Assembly (NCBI GenBank): GCA_002914805.1
Contig: JXTB01000816.1
Location: forward strand, 45,374-109,373
Length of the DNA stretch: 64,000 bases
DNA from: Parasponia andersonii
Lineage: Eukaryota > Streptophyta > Magnoliopsida > Rosales > Cannabaceae
Direction of reading: 5' to 3'
Below are positions 1 through 10,479 of this stretch, one piece after another. The translations under genes were made by a program, and so were the position numbers. Below the pieces are notes generated by a model that saw only the letters and a list, made by a program, of their open reading frames with translations, was not told the origin of the DNA and searched no databases. Positions within the stretch are counted from its first letter, which is position 1. Every line of letters begins with the position of its first letter.

Positions 1-392
1 TTCTTAATCTTACCTATCTTCAAAAATCAATCTTAAACAAACCATTTTCTCTTTGGATGGTCTTTTTCACACCTAAGAATTAATAATTTGATTGCACGAT
101 TTGATTATTTGATGATTTGATTTGCTGGGCCTTTTATCTTTTTCTTTTTTTTTTTTTTCATTTTAAAAATATTTTGCCTATGTATATACCTTGTAAAAAG
201 TTGTTATAGAGTATTTAACTTGGTGTTTTAATTCTTGTTTTGTTTGGAAATGGATGACAATAGGGGATGATGTTTCATGATTTGTGCATTGAGGAAAATG
301 GGTTTCTCTTCTCTAATTATAAAAGATAGATTGAGGTTGAGATTGTTGTGAAGGGGTATATGGTGTGGAGCAGAGCCGCTTCTGCATACTAA

Positions 393-842
393 ATGAATTT
401 TGAAGTCGCTGGTGATTCAGCATCGGCAATATCAAAAGGGTTGTTAATCAATTTGAGGTTGCATAAACATTGTTGGACTTGCATTATGGATCATCATCAT
501 GGTAAGACGAGAAGAAAGACATATGGGGATGGGGGTGGGGCAGCTCCAAATCCAATGGTGGATGGGAGAAAAATGGAGTACCAATACCATCGAAGCTTAT
601 CACAAGTAGGGATTGGGAAAGGAAGCGGTAGAAGATTATTGCCCGCAAGCTACTTTAGCTTGGAGTCATTGCTATTACTCATTTGCCTCACCGCCTCATT
701 GCTCATTCTTCCCTTGATACTGCCTCCTTTGCCGCCACCTCCGTTCTTGTTGCTGCTGCTTCCCATTGGCATTCTTTTAGTGCTTATGTTTTTAGCTTTC
801 ATGCCTTCTAATGTCAGAGATATCACTTATACATACGTGTAA
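393..842 (+). CDS. ARGOS: ARGOS / organ-size-related (OSR) family protein
   Basis: The 149-residue product ends in the hallmark OSR domain. A YFSLES motif (about residues 87-92) is followed by two hydrophobic helices separated by a proline run (LPPLPPPP, about 111-118), then LPIGILLVLMF and an AFMPS motif. This pattern is diagnostic of the plant ARGOS, ARGOS-LIKE and OSR proteins, small ER/plasma-membrane proteins that enlarge organs and respond to auxin, brassinosteroid or ethylene. The N-terminal half is basic and hydrophilic, as in the family. The ORF is intronless, as expected. The start is uncertain: Met at 393 gives a slightly long N-terminus, and Met at 486 would give 118 residues, close to Arabidopsis ARGOS. 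It could equally be the ARL paralogue; sequence alone does not separate them. It is transcribed toward the SKIP35-like gene on the opposite strand. Confidence 0.9.
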   Translation: MNFEVAGDSASAISKGLLINLRLHKHCWTCIMDHHHGKTRRKTYGDGGGAAPNPMVDGRKMEYQYHRSLSQVGIGKGSGRRLLPASYFSLESLLLLICLTASLLILPLILPPLPPPPFLLLLLPIGILLVLMFLAFMPSNVRDITYTYV

Positions 843-2473
843 TGTAAGTACTTAAATTGGATTATCATTAATGCCTTTCTTTCCTTTCCGTCTTCTCATT
901 CTCGATACAATTTTTGTAACTCATTACATGTTCAGAATACAAGAAACAAGTTTTTTTTTTTTTTTTTTCATTCATTTCTTACAAAATCCTCTTGCCTAAG
1001 GCTACATTCCATATGTCAATATATACGTTCTACGCTTCCTTCTATTATATATTACATGTTGAGCTTCGTCTGTGGGTCTTATAAAATAGATCAATTGCTT
1101 TGGATCGCACACACAATGCCAATAGGGCTAGGCACTTTACATGATGTGTTTACTTGTTTAAGATATTATTCATTATATAAATCTGAATTAAATGTTTACA
1201 ACCAATGAAGAAGGCTAGGCACTTTATTTGAACAAGATTGTAGGTTTTCCCTTTTTGTATATAAATGGTGATTCTTAAACAATAAAATTTGATGATATCG
1301 TGTCGGATGCCAGCCACCGAGAATTTTTCAATTATATCTCTCTATTTCATTGAGACGAAAGTATGTCTAATGGATAAACAGACTTTTCGAGAAGTCTTCA
1401 ACCAATAAAACTATTGCATTGATTACTCGGCCAAGATTTAGTTATCCGAGTGTTCATAGCTACACAAGGTTATATTTAATTCTCTATGTAAATAGGTTAT
1501 GGTATTCATATCTAGGAGTATATATTCTCAATGCTCATACTATTGTATTTTATTAAAATATCCCATCAACGTAAGAAAACAAACTTTTGGGGATTATTCC
1601 CAACAAGTTGAGAAAATTCGGCATTCTAATCAAGGTAAGGGTTAGAGTTCAGGTCTTGAAGTGGGATCCGGTTTAATGTCCTCCCATGGAGAGAGAAGAA
1701 TGAGGTTCTGGTTCTTAATTAGGATGTATTCCATTTCAGAATTGATTTGGATTGATTCAATCTAGTTTGGTTCAATGTCCTCCCATGGCAGAGGGAGAAG
1801 ATTGAGGTTTTGTTTCCAAATTCGGACGTACTTGAAACAAGAGAGTCTACTATGAGTCGGGCCCAGTGATCAGCACAGGCCATCCCTGACACTATAGTAA
1901 GATCATCCCAACCCACATATTTTATGTGGAACGGGTTGGGCCTACATATCATGGCTCACAATCTGATCTAGTTTCACCGGCTTAAAGTTGTGGGTTGGAC
2001 TAGGCGGGTTTAGCTCGCAGTGGGCGGGCCATCTTGGCCCACAAATTAGTTCTTTAATTTAACTTTATATAAGTTTTTAAGTATTTTTTAACGAAAAAGT
2101 AACTAGCCCACTTTAGCCCATAATATAAGAGGCCCATGGAAAGGGCTGGGCCATATACTTCACTTTTATATAGGTTGGCTCAGTCGCGGCTCGCCATGAA
2201 TCGGCTGAAAATGGGACGGGATGGCCATGCGGCCAATTGCTGCATCTTTACTTGGAAATTGATTTGCAATTTTGCATTGACTCGTGTTGTTTTCTAAGGT
2301 CGTTAGCTAGTACTGTTGATTGCATTCCTTTGAAGAGGATTAGATAGATTGCCTTGGACTACGGAGACATTGCCAAAAGGGCAGTAATACTGAAATTAGT
2401 CAGTGACATCCTTCTATAGAATCATAGTACTTTTTCCATTCACGAAAGGACTCCCACTGCCCAAAGTGTTAGG
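843..2473. other. Intergenic region, no gene
   Basis: No convincing coding sequence. It contains poly-T tracts near 950-968, the direct duplication annotated at 1670-1831, and a GGCC-rich stretch at about 1950-2240 with repeated GGGC/GGCCC words that looks like a fragment of a non-autonomous DNA transposon. The short minus-strand ORF at 1719-1952 overlaps the duplication and resembles no protein I know. Confidence 0.5.
1670..1831. repeat. Direct duplication of about 60 bp
   Basis: Two diverged copies, roughly 1670-1728 and 1769-1831, share the core TGTCCTCCCATGG followed by a GAGAAG-rich stretch, GAGGTT and a TT(A/C)GGA(T/C)GTA ending. About 40 bp separate them. It is a local duplication in non-coding DNA. 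Confidence 0.6.
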
Positions 2474-2487
2474 CCAAAGATTCAAGA

Positions 2488-2851
2488 GATATTATCATTT
2501 TTATATCCTGTATTTTAACATTTTATTCAGTTTATACCTGTTTTGGTTATTGTCAATATTGACTCTTAGATTTAATATTTGTTACAAATTTATACTCTGA
2601 CACTAATTTAACACTAATTTAGAGTAATTAATTTATCAAGATGATTTAATAAATTTATTCTCTGGTCAGTTTTTATATAGTCTATTTTCAATTTTTTAAA
2701 CGACAACTTGATAAATTAATTGCTCTAAATTGGTGTCAAGGTATAAATTTGTAACAAATTTCAAATCTAAGGATCAATATTGATAATAACTAAAACAGAA
2801 AATATAATTTGAACAAAATATCAAAATACTAAGTATAAAAGAGATAATATC
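2488..2851. mobile_element. Palindromic MITE with 9-bp target-site duplication
   Basis: The two halves are near-perfect inverted copies of about 150 bp. The left arm runs from GATATTATC at 2488 to about 2643 and the right arm from about 2700 to GATAATATC at 2851, with a short loop between. CCAAAGATT occurs at 2474-2482 and again directly after the element at 2852-2860, a 9-bp duplication of the Mutator class. Five extra bases (2483-2487) lie between the left duplication and the inverted repeat. No coding capacity. It most resembles a Mutator-derived foldback MITE. Confidence 0.75.
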
Positions 2852-2860
2852 CCAAAGATT

Positions 2861-3610
2861 AAAAGCATACTATAGAGGAAAGCTAGCGCAACTCTCTTAG
2901 TCACCCTTTTGTCTCATTGTCTTACATGAAAAAATTTAGTTTACTTAATAATATTATTAAAATATAAAATATTTTAATAAAATTCACATGAGTTAAAAAG
3001 AGTCATTCTAGCTTTAACTAAGTAGAACAGATAAACTTGTATTTTCGAGAAAGATAACAGAACTCTAGACTGTCCTATTACATTCTTAGGTCGCGATCAA
3101 CTCCCATTTGAGTTGCAACTTGTAATACAGTAATAAAGGAAGGCACCTTTTCATTTTCTCGATTGGGCTTTTAACTCCATGTGACATAAAAGCATTTGCC
3201 AGAATTTTTTTTTCTTCCGAATAAATTGAATTATGGAGATTTTCTCCTGAAGGCATCATCATTCGTCATTTTACTTCCAAATTAAAAACACAGAACTTAC
3301 CAAGCAAACCCTTGGTTAAGACGCACGCACTAGAGCTCCTTTTAAGAATTCGGATAAACATACGATATACACCCACCATGTTCCAGCTCTTACATAATTG
3401 ATCAACATATGCCCATCCATGAATACGAATACGATATTATAAAAGATACAGTAAACTAAAATATTGACCAACCAATCTGATGGAAGAAAATTGACAAACC
3501 TTAGCTTTGTCACTGGAACCCAGCTAAAATATCATTCTCTTACATATTATATCAGGTGGTACCCGAAAAAGATGAGTGAAAATCCAAAAGACCGATCTGT
3601 TAAAATCTTG
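2861..3610. other. Intergenic / 3' flank of the SKIP35-like gene
   Basis: No gene is visible. The stretch immediately before 3610 should carry the 3' UTR of the minus-strand SKIP35-like gene. Short ORFs on both strands at 3316-3661 are chance frames. Confidence 0.5.
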
Positions 3611-6600
3611 CTATGTGTCTCCGAATGGTTGAAGCAAAAATGGAGGAAGATGATGCTCTAAAACAGCCAGGAGCTCTTTGCCTTGGCTCACCTCTTTTAA
3701 GACCCTGCCGTCGAGTCTTCTTACAGCTTCCACAAGCTGCCCCCTTAGCCTTTGTGGTAACAAACAGCCACCTGCCTTAACACACTCCCTGTACAGCGGC
3801 AGGTAAGCAATCGTCACCCTGAGAGGGGCTGGTAGATCTCTCAAGGAAATTGGAGACCCTCCCCACTTCAAAATCCTAACAATGTTCATGTAATTTTCTT
3901 GTCCTTGCCTCAATCCATCCAAGAAAGCTGCCTCAGACCAGTGCTCCTGAAGAAAACCCTTCAGCGCGGGAGCAACAGCCTCATCGTCAGACCTAGCAAT
4001 GACGTCTGCAACAGCATAAGTAGCTGCAGGATCACGTAAGAAGTCAGAATGGAGGAGAAATGCTACACCATCCAGAGACCCTCCACTTCGTTCACCAGCA
4101 GCCTTGAGAATTTCAATGCTCAGGGCTTCAAGGACATGGTGAGGAACATGAGGAAGAAGATAGGCAGCAACATCAACTTGGCTACTAGAAGTTGCAGCCG
4201 TGAGGGCAAGACAAAGCTCCATTTCTCGGCAACCCCTTTTCATAAACCAGTCAACAACCTGCATACAACCCCTCTCTGCAGCTCTCATCAAAGGGCCTAA
4301 GAAAGCTATGGCATTACCCTCTTCCACAAGACACTCCATGGTGCCAATCTTGCAGTAGTGTGAAGCAAAGCCCAGTGCGAGGTCCACATCAACATCCAAG
4401 CTGTTCCTTTGAGCAATCTATGAGCACCCAATTTCCAAATAGAGGGAAGTTAAAAATAAGCCTCACAAGCGAGGGATATAGGGTCTAATGTATGTTCCTA
4501 TACTAGAGTAATCGACAGGGAAAAAAATAGATGTAACCGGTCTAAGGTATTTCATAACTGATAATCTTAAATACAAAGAGATATGGTGCAAGATTCTTCA
4601 TCAATTCTATTGCATTACTTATTACAGCGAGATGATGGGTCCAAGAGAGAGAGAACAAATGAAAAGAGATTTTAATCATGAAAGATTCCAATTAGACAAC
4701 CAGGAAAAAAGGTTAGTGAAGAAAATAATGCATCTTGATGCTAGACTTGTACCCATCACTAAAACAGGGAAGAAGAAAAGGATGCAAGGCACCTATGCTC
4801 ACTGAGAACATCTTGTTTAATTTTGTTGATGGCGGTCTTGCACAACAATATTTTATTAGGAAACAAATCTTGGCATAGGACCTGACTTTCCCAGATTGGT
4901 TTCTTCCAATTTTTGCTGGAGTTACAGAGTAGGCAATCGGCAGATTCCCCCTTTATAATTCTAAGGTTGAATCAAACAGTTATTGCAATAGTGTAGTATT
5001 CCATCAAAGGAATAGTTACCTAATTATACCAAATAGTTTGACATTTTGTTCAACTTAAACCTTTTGCAATCAACATTCTCTTTCCAATTTCAAAATAGAA
5101 ATAGATTTATACCCTCATGCAACCAGATCCCAAATTGGACTAAATAAGATTAATAAAATTCCTAGAACTTTTGAAGGTGTTTGGTTGTTACTGGATAAGA
5201 GTACATACATTTATATAAATAATTTTTGATATCTTCTTTGGCATTTTTTTTTTCAATTGATCATTTGCTTTATTTGTTTGGTAACAAGTTTGAACCTTTC
5301 TCATGGTGTATTTCATTAAACTATTAATCCAATTTAGGGTTTCACCGAACGAGGGTTAAAATTTGTTTTGACTTTGAAAATGTAAGTGTTTATTAAAAGA
5401 ATTAACTAGGTTGATGAAAGTTTGCCTTTCCAATCTTAGTCCTTGCGTGGAAAGCTTCTATTCCACCAAAAGAATTTCTGCCGGTTTTTAATTTTGAGGA
5501 AGCTTAGTACAGACGATATTCTCCAAAAACGTAAGCTTTACCAAGCTATTTCTCCAAATCGGTCTGAAATGCTGAATTAGCTATTTTTGCATTGTACAAT
5601 GGCTGAGGAGCTTTGGTCCAGGTTTCTAAATGAGGTCAGTTTGTTTTGGTTTTGGCCTCGTCATTGGAAGTCCATTTTTCAGGTTGATGGTCCTCTTCTT
5701 AGCATTGGGGGTTGGAAGAGAAACTGTGAATTGCAGCGACTATTGCTATTTGGTGGTCTTTGTGGTTGGAAAGGAGTAATGGAGTTTTTGAAGATTTTTG
5801 GGGGGGGCGGGGGCAATGTGGAGTCCTTATGTGATAGAGTTGAGCATTGGGTGGCTCTTCGGGTGTTTGATTCTAAAGTTTTAAAAGTTTATCTTTTTCT
5901 GATTAAATTAGGGATTGGTGTACTTGGTCGTAAGCACTTTGAACTTTGAAGGGGGAAAAAAAAGGTAGCAATTTTGAAGAGAAACCCTCTCGTATTTCTT
6001 TATTCTCATCAACAATATTAGTCCCTGTTTCCTTTCAAAACAATATATGTAAATTGGATGGTAAATATTCAGCAATAAGTCAATCTACAGGGTATAATTA
6101 AGTAATTATCCCTTCCACCATCGAATATAAGCAAAAGCTTTCCTGTTTTTTGATTGTCCTGAAAAATAATACTGACATCCTATAAACCACTAATTTGAAC
6201 CTCATCAAGTACCAAAGAAATGGGGGAAAATAAGGAAAGAAAAAGGAGAAATGGTAGCAAAGAAGCTAAATCAAGATTTATAAACATAGGACTCGTATTA
6301 CCTGTAATAAAATGCGTACAAGCTCCGTACTTCCAAAACGAGAAGCTTCAAGGAAACACTGATTGACATTGTCTGCACCCCCTTCTACTAACATATCCAG
6401 CAAACCTTGGATTGCTGTTGCTGATATGCCAGATGCCCAGCTAGGATCAAATGAGCTAGAGAAGAGGGTTAGGGGAAAACATGCTGCATCAAAGGCCTCA
6501 GTGAAGTCCTTCCCTGTAAGTTGATTTCCAGCAAGATCTAGGAAAATCTTAAATGCAGATAATTGGAGTTGTATCTCAACAGCCGAGCTTTGTCCAACTC

Positions 6601-7728
6601 TATCTTTATTCCCTGGACAACGAGAATGGCAATCAATACATTTCAGAGCCCATTCAGAAAACTTCTGAAACTTAGCACCAGCTTCTGCCTTCAAGACCTC
6701 ATCTCCGTTGCATTCCTGGAGACGCTCATGCAACCTGCACAAAAAAAAAGAGAAGAAGGAGAGAGAGAGGATCATGTACAAGTAGTTACACGCCAAACTC
6801 CTGACAGCGTATAAATGGTTTTCAAATTGCATGAATAGACATGACTTGTGCAAATAGCGTATCTAAGTGTCCGACTTTTTCTCCGCTTCCCAGCGTAAAT
6901 GTGTTTGGCATGGGTCTTAAGGTGCAAAAAACATACAAAGAGAAGTTTGCATGTTACTACCCAGGCTAACTTAGATAGATAAAGGCTACACAACACAACA
7001 CCTGCTCTCTTACTCTCGTTTTATGTTCTAGTGGTACTGAATCAACTTCAACGCAACACAGAATTTGTTAAACAAAAGAATTACTAGGCAAAATGTAAGA
7101 GAAGAAAGTGAAGAGCTTACCTCTGGGCCATTACAGTGACCGTATCGGCAGGAGTCATTGTTTGGCTGTGGCAGGCGGAGACACATGAAGCAAGAAATGA
7201 AGTCCGAAGGGCAGCTCTAGTGAAGTCATAAGCGCCATTGGCAATGATGTTGCTAATTAACCCAGTAATACCATAGAGCTCTTGCTGTGTGGTCAAGAAC
7301 CAGATGGAATCCAAGGTAATGCATAAAGCATCATTAAGAGCTTGTGGATCTGCGACTAGGATCAAACTGTGAGCGAGTTCCCAGTCATAAGAACTGATGG
7401 CAGCCTGAAACAAGCGGCCCAACTCAATCCTGTCATGCCTAGTGAGTTTCTTGTCGTGCCCAAGAAAAGAATCCCTGGATTTGAGGAGTTTCCTAGCTTT
7501 ATTGCAAGAACAACAACCAGTATTGTTGTTGTTGGTGTTGATTACAAGGGGTCCTTGGGTAGAAAATACTAGATTAGTTCCCTCCGTAAAGTCGTCTTGA
7601 GGTTGAATTTGAATTTCATTTATCGGACTCCGACTTTCAATACTAAAATTCTCTTCAGTTTCCATTTCTACTCCCATCAGAGCACCACCCCCTTCATAAG
7701 ATACCATCTCCTTTTTCATCCGCACCAC
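3611..7728 (-). CDS. SKIP35: Ankyrin-repeat protein, SKIP35-like
   Basis: Three exons join in frame to 615 residues: 7728-7121, 6734-6302 and 4417-3611, all with GT-AG junctions. The product matches the plant SKIP35 family (SKP1-interacting partner 35, presumed to link to SCF ubiquitin ligases). Strongly conserved stretches include the HDWE segment, TVTVMAQRLHERLQECNG across the first splice, NQLTGKDFTEAFDAACFPL, the ankyrin-like helices GADNVNQCFLEASRFGS and NAIAFLGPLMRAAERGCMQV, and a C-terminal VRILKWGGSPISLRDLPAPL-type region. The N-terminal ~60 residues are acidic and poorly conserved, followed by a Cys-rich GCCSCNKARKLL motif. Intron 2 (4418-6301) contains a sense-inverted LINE fragment. 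The start at 7728 is the first Met of the frame; a nearby internal Met is possible. A 5' UTR intron cannot be excluded. Confidence 0.9.
5390..5960 (+). mobile_element. LINE 3'-end fragment inside SKIP35-like intron 2
   Basis: The plus-strand frame 5587-5949 begins HCTMAEELWSRFLNEVSLFW, the typical zinc-binding end of plant LINE reverse transcriptases (zf-RVT, HCxxAxxxW...). It ends in the R/V-E-H-W and VFDSKVLKVY segment that follows that domain. Related translation continues upstream in another frame to about 5390, so at least one frameshift is present. An A-rich tail follows at 5951-5964. It lies antisense to the host gene, wholly within its second intron. Confidence 0.6.
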
Positions 7729-8910
7729 AACACCACCACCCCCTTATACAATACAATTCTCCTCTGTCTTTCCAACTCGATTAGTTAATTTGAGTGTGAA
7801 TACACATATATAAGGGCACTCAACTCAATTGTTATTCCAACTATTCGAAGCATACATCCCAAATAACTAATCCAAACCCTAGCGCTTCATATTTTGCAAT
7901 TCAAAACAAAACGAAAGGAAGCAGCAACGAAAGAAAATGAAAATGGCGTGGCATGGCATGGCTTACAAAAATCAGACTGGAGACGGAGGAGGAGGAGGAG
8001 GCGTCAGCGTCGAAAACCCTAGAAATTCTCCGATCTGGAAGATACAGATTGGGGACGGACTCCGCCCTATAACATTCCAAAATGGATTTGATCAGAATCG
8101 ACATTTAAACGCCAAACCCATATAAGCCTAATTCCTCATTCTATAGAAAATCAAACAGAATCAGTTCGGGAAGTGAGAAATTGAAGGCATAAAATAAGAT
8201 TAGAAAGGCCAAATTAAGTGAGGAAAAGCTAGCCTTGTCCTTGCCGATGGAGAGACCGGAGAGAAACAAGGGTAGGGGCTAGGGGCTAGGGGCTAAGGGC
8301 TAGGGGCCAGGGACTAAACCAACTTTATTCTATTAAAATCACTCTCTCAATTTTTAAATTTACATTTATCATCATTCCTGTTTATTTATATATTTATTTA
8401 CTCATGTATTATTATGATTTATACACGTCTTTTCCTTTGGTCTGGACTCCGGAAGAATAATCTTTTCTTTCGGAAATAATAAGGGTAATTAAGGTGAAAA
8501 AGAAAATAAAAAAAGGTAAAATTGAGGATTTAAAGGTTTAAACGTGAATAGAAATGTTTTTTTTTTTCTTTAATTTTATTTTTAAAGAGAAAAATGAAAG
8601 GATAACAGATTTTAAATGAGGGGTAGGTGGGTGGTGGTGAAAACGAGAGTCGACCACTCGCCACAAAAGCAAAACAAAAACCAAAACTAGCATCAGTACA
8701 GGACAGGACAGGGTTGATATTGAGTCGAAAAGAGGAAGGGCTTTCCCTTTGATTCAATTGTGGGTCCCACCCCCTACCATTTGCAACTCCAATCATTACA
8801 TTCTTCCCTTTTGTTTTATGTTTTATTAAAAAAATATACTGTTACCACCCACCCTCCTTTCTATGATTCTCTTTTTCACTCGTGTGCCTTGTATTCGGAT
8901 TTAATTAACA
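7729..8910. other. Upstream region of the SKIP35-like gene
   Basis: This holds the presumed 5' UTR and promoter of the minus-strand SKIP35-like gene. It includes purine-rich GGAGGAGGAGGAGG at 7985-8000, the G-rich heptamer array at 8275-8313, and AT-rich sequence up to the retrotransposon. I see no independent gene; ORFs at 7901-8104 and 8530-8796 lack any family resemblance. Confidence 0.45.
8275..8313 (+). repeat. Heptamer array GGGGCTA, about 5.5 units
   Basis: Units GGGGCTA, GGGGCTA, GGGGCTA, AGGGCTA, GGGGCCA and a partial GGGACTA are strictly tandem. The period equals that of plant telomere repeat (TTTAGGG) but the sequence does not match it. Confidence 0.8.
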
Positions 8911-9529
8911 TGGAGGTTTTATTTACAATAAATTTAGAAAAAAATTAAGAAATACGACTTGTTTAAGTTGGGTAAAGATGAGCTTACGTCCACTATTTTT
9001 TTCACTATTTTTATGGAGAATTACAAGTATTTAAAGTTATAATGTCTTGTCTGGAAATCTCTCTCCGATTGGGAGTCGGAATTTTGAAGTCTGGAAATTG
9101 GAAAACTGAAAACGATTGGAATCTCCCCCCTCTGGAACATTGAGTCCCCTTTATATAGGTAAAGGTAACCCAATGTTCCTAATTGTGAAAACGGGTAACT
9201 ATACAATCGGGTAATACAATTTAAGTAATAACATAATTCGATAACCACTCAAAACGGATAACTGGTTGATCATAAAAAGAGGACTTCATGTTTCCCTTTC
9301 CTTGCAGATTTCCTGTTTGACGAAGCATAGACTTGTTTTCCTTTTCTTGCGGAAGAGGTCGCCCACAACCTATACAGAGAAGGTCGCACATACTTATGCA
9401 AAAGAGGCCATACGACTACACGGAGGAAGTCGCATATAACCTAAGCGGAAGAGGTCGCACATATCCAACACGGAGGAGGTCGAACTTAACCCTTACTTAT
9501 GCGACCTTAGGATTTTAGACCGCACAACA
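8911..9529 (-). repeat. 3' LTR of the gypsy element (left copy)
   Basis: It matches the right LTR almost base for base from GGAGGTTTTAT to the terminal CCGCACAACA. It lacks about 55 bp present in the right copy after the TTGGGT near 8967 (right-copy equivalent about 17887-17942). Its outer end has lost the TGTTGAT terminus. Confidence 0.9.
9345..9490. repeat. Imperfect ~25-bp tandem units within the LTR
   Basis: The unit is close to GCGGAAGAGGTCGCACATA followed by 6-8 variable bases. It recurs five to six times with small changes (AGAGAAGGTCGCACATAC, CGGAGGAAGTCGCATATAA, CGGAGGAGGTCGAACTTAA). The same array is present in the right LTR at about 18318-18452, so it predates insertion. Confidence 0.75.
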
Positions 9530-9546
9530 ATTGCCCCCCAGCTCCA
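9530..9546 (-). other. Polypurine tract next to the 3' LTR
   Basis: On the minus strand GGAGCTGGGGGGCAAT abuts the TGTTGTGCGG start of the 3' LTR. This is the expected site and base composition for the plus-strand primer of an LTR retrotransposon, and it supports the minus orientation. Confidence 0.75.
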
Positions 9547-9902
9547 TTAGTTCTTTAGGACAAAATGGAGCTTCCAATTACCGTGCGATCTTAAAAATGC
9601 GATGTCATGACCTAAACTTGAGATCTCTGAAGAGTCGAAGAGTCGCCAAATTTCAAATCTCATCTCTCAAGATCACGCGTATCTTTTTCGGACGGAAGGG
9701 AATACGTGTAGCCTTTTCTGAGAAAGAGCAGAATTCGAGGAAGTCTAATGATATCAACCGTCGTTTTTTTTTTAAACCAAATCTTTTCAAATTTTAAACA
9801 ATTCTGATTTTTTCGGAAAGAATCAAATTCCGCGTAAACTTTGGCCTTCAGATTTAAAAATCAAATTCCTTGATCTACGGCTGTGATTTAACGGTGCTTG
9901 AA

Positions 9903-10479
9903 ATATAAATATCAGAAACCAGTCTGTTCCTGTTTTATTTTACTGTGTCCATCTTCTCAGAAAATATCGAAACTTCAAAGAACCCTAGAGCGTCGTTTTG
10001 TCCTTCAGCTCGCACAATCACAGTTTCTTCTCCGACGAAGTTCAAACCATCTCAAATCCTCCGCTTCTGAAGAAAGGTCAGTTCATTTCTTCTCTTATTT
10101 CTTCCGTTCTTGAAAAAGTAATTTCAATCTTTAGGAATAAAAACTCATCCCACACTGAAGTGAAATGAGAATTTTTTTTTTTTTATTCCCCATTTTTCAA
10201 TCTGTAGGGTAGAATTATTAGATAATAATCAGAAACGAACCTGTGAAAAGAATTTCTAGGGTCTGATACCCTATTTTATCTCCCAACGAACTGCTCGAAT
10301 ATTTATTTTCTGATGAACTGCTCGAACAATTTTTTCTGATGAACTGCTCAAACAATTTTTACGAATCCGTAGACCTCTTAGGAATGAGCTTGCTTGTTTG
10401 TGCAATCCTAGGATGAATACCCAAAATGCTGGCATAGTAAGAATCCTCGATGCCTGAATCCCTGCGTATTTCTTTTCAG
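9903..10479 (+). promoter_or_regulatory. Putative promoter, 5' UTR exon and leader intron of the antisense ORF
   Basis: A TATAAAT box (about 9903) precedes a C/T-rich leader of about 150 bp that ends GAAGAAAG. A GT (10076) begins an apparent intron with pyrimidine-rich ends and a TTCTTTTCAG acceptor immediately before the ATG at 10480. This is the layout of a plant gene with a leader intron, on the strand opposite to gag-pol. It is inferred from motifs only. Confidence 0.5.

Noticed and set aside
5587-5949. Independent small host gene on the plus strand
   Set aside because: Its sequence fits the zinc-binding end of a LINE reverse transcriptase and it lacks a start region or partner exons.
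8275-8313. Interstitial telomere repeat
   Set aside because: Unit GGGGCTA is not the plant TTTAGGG sequence in any rotation.
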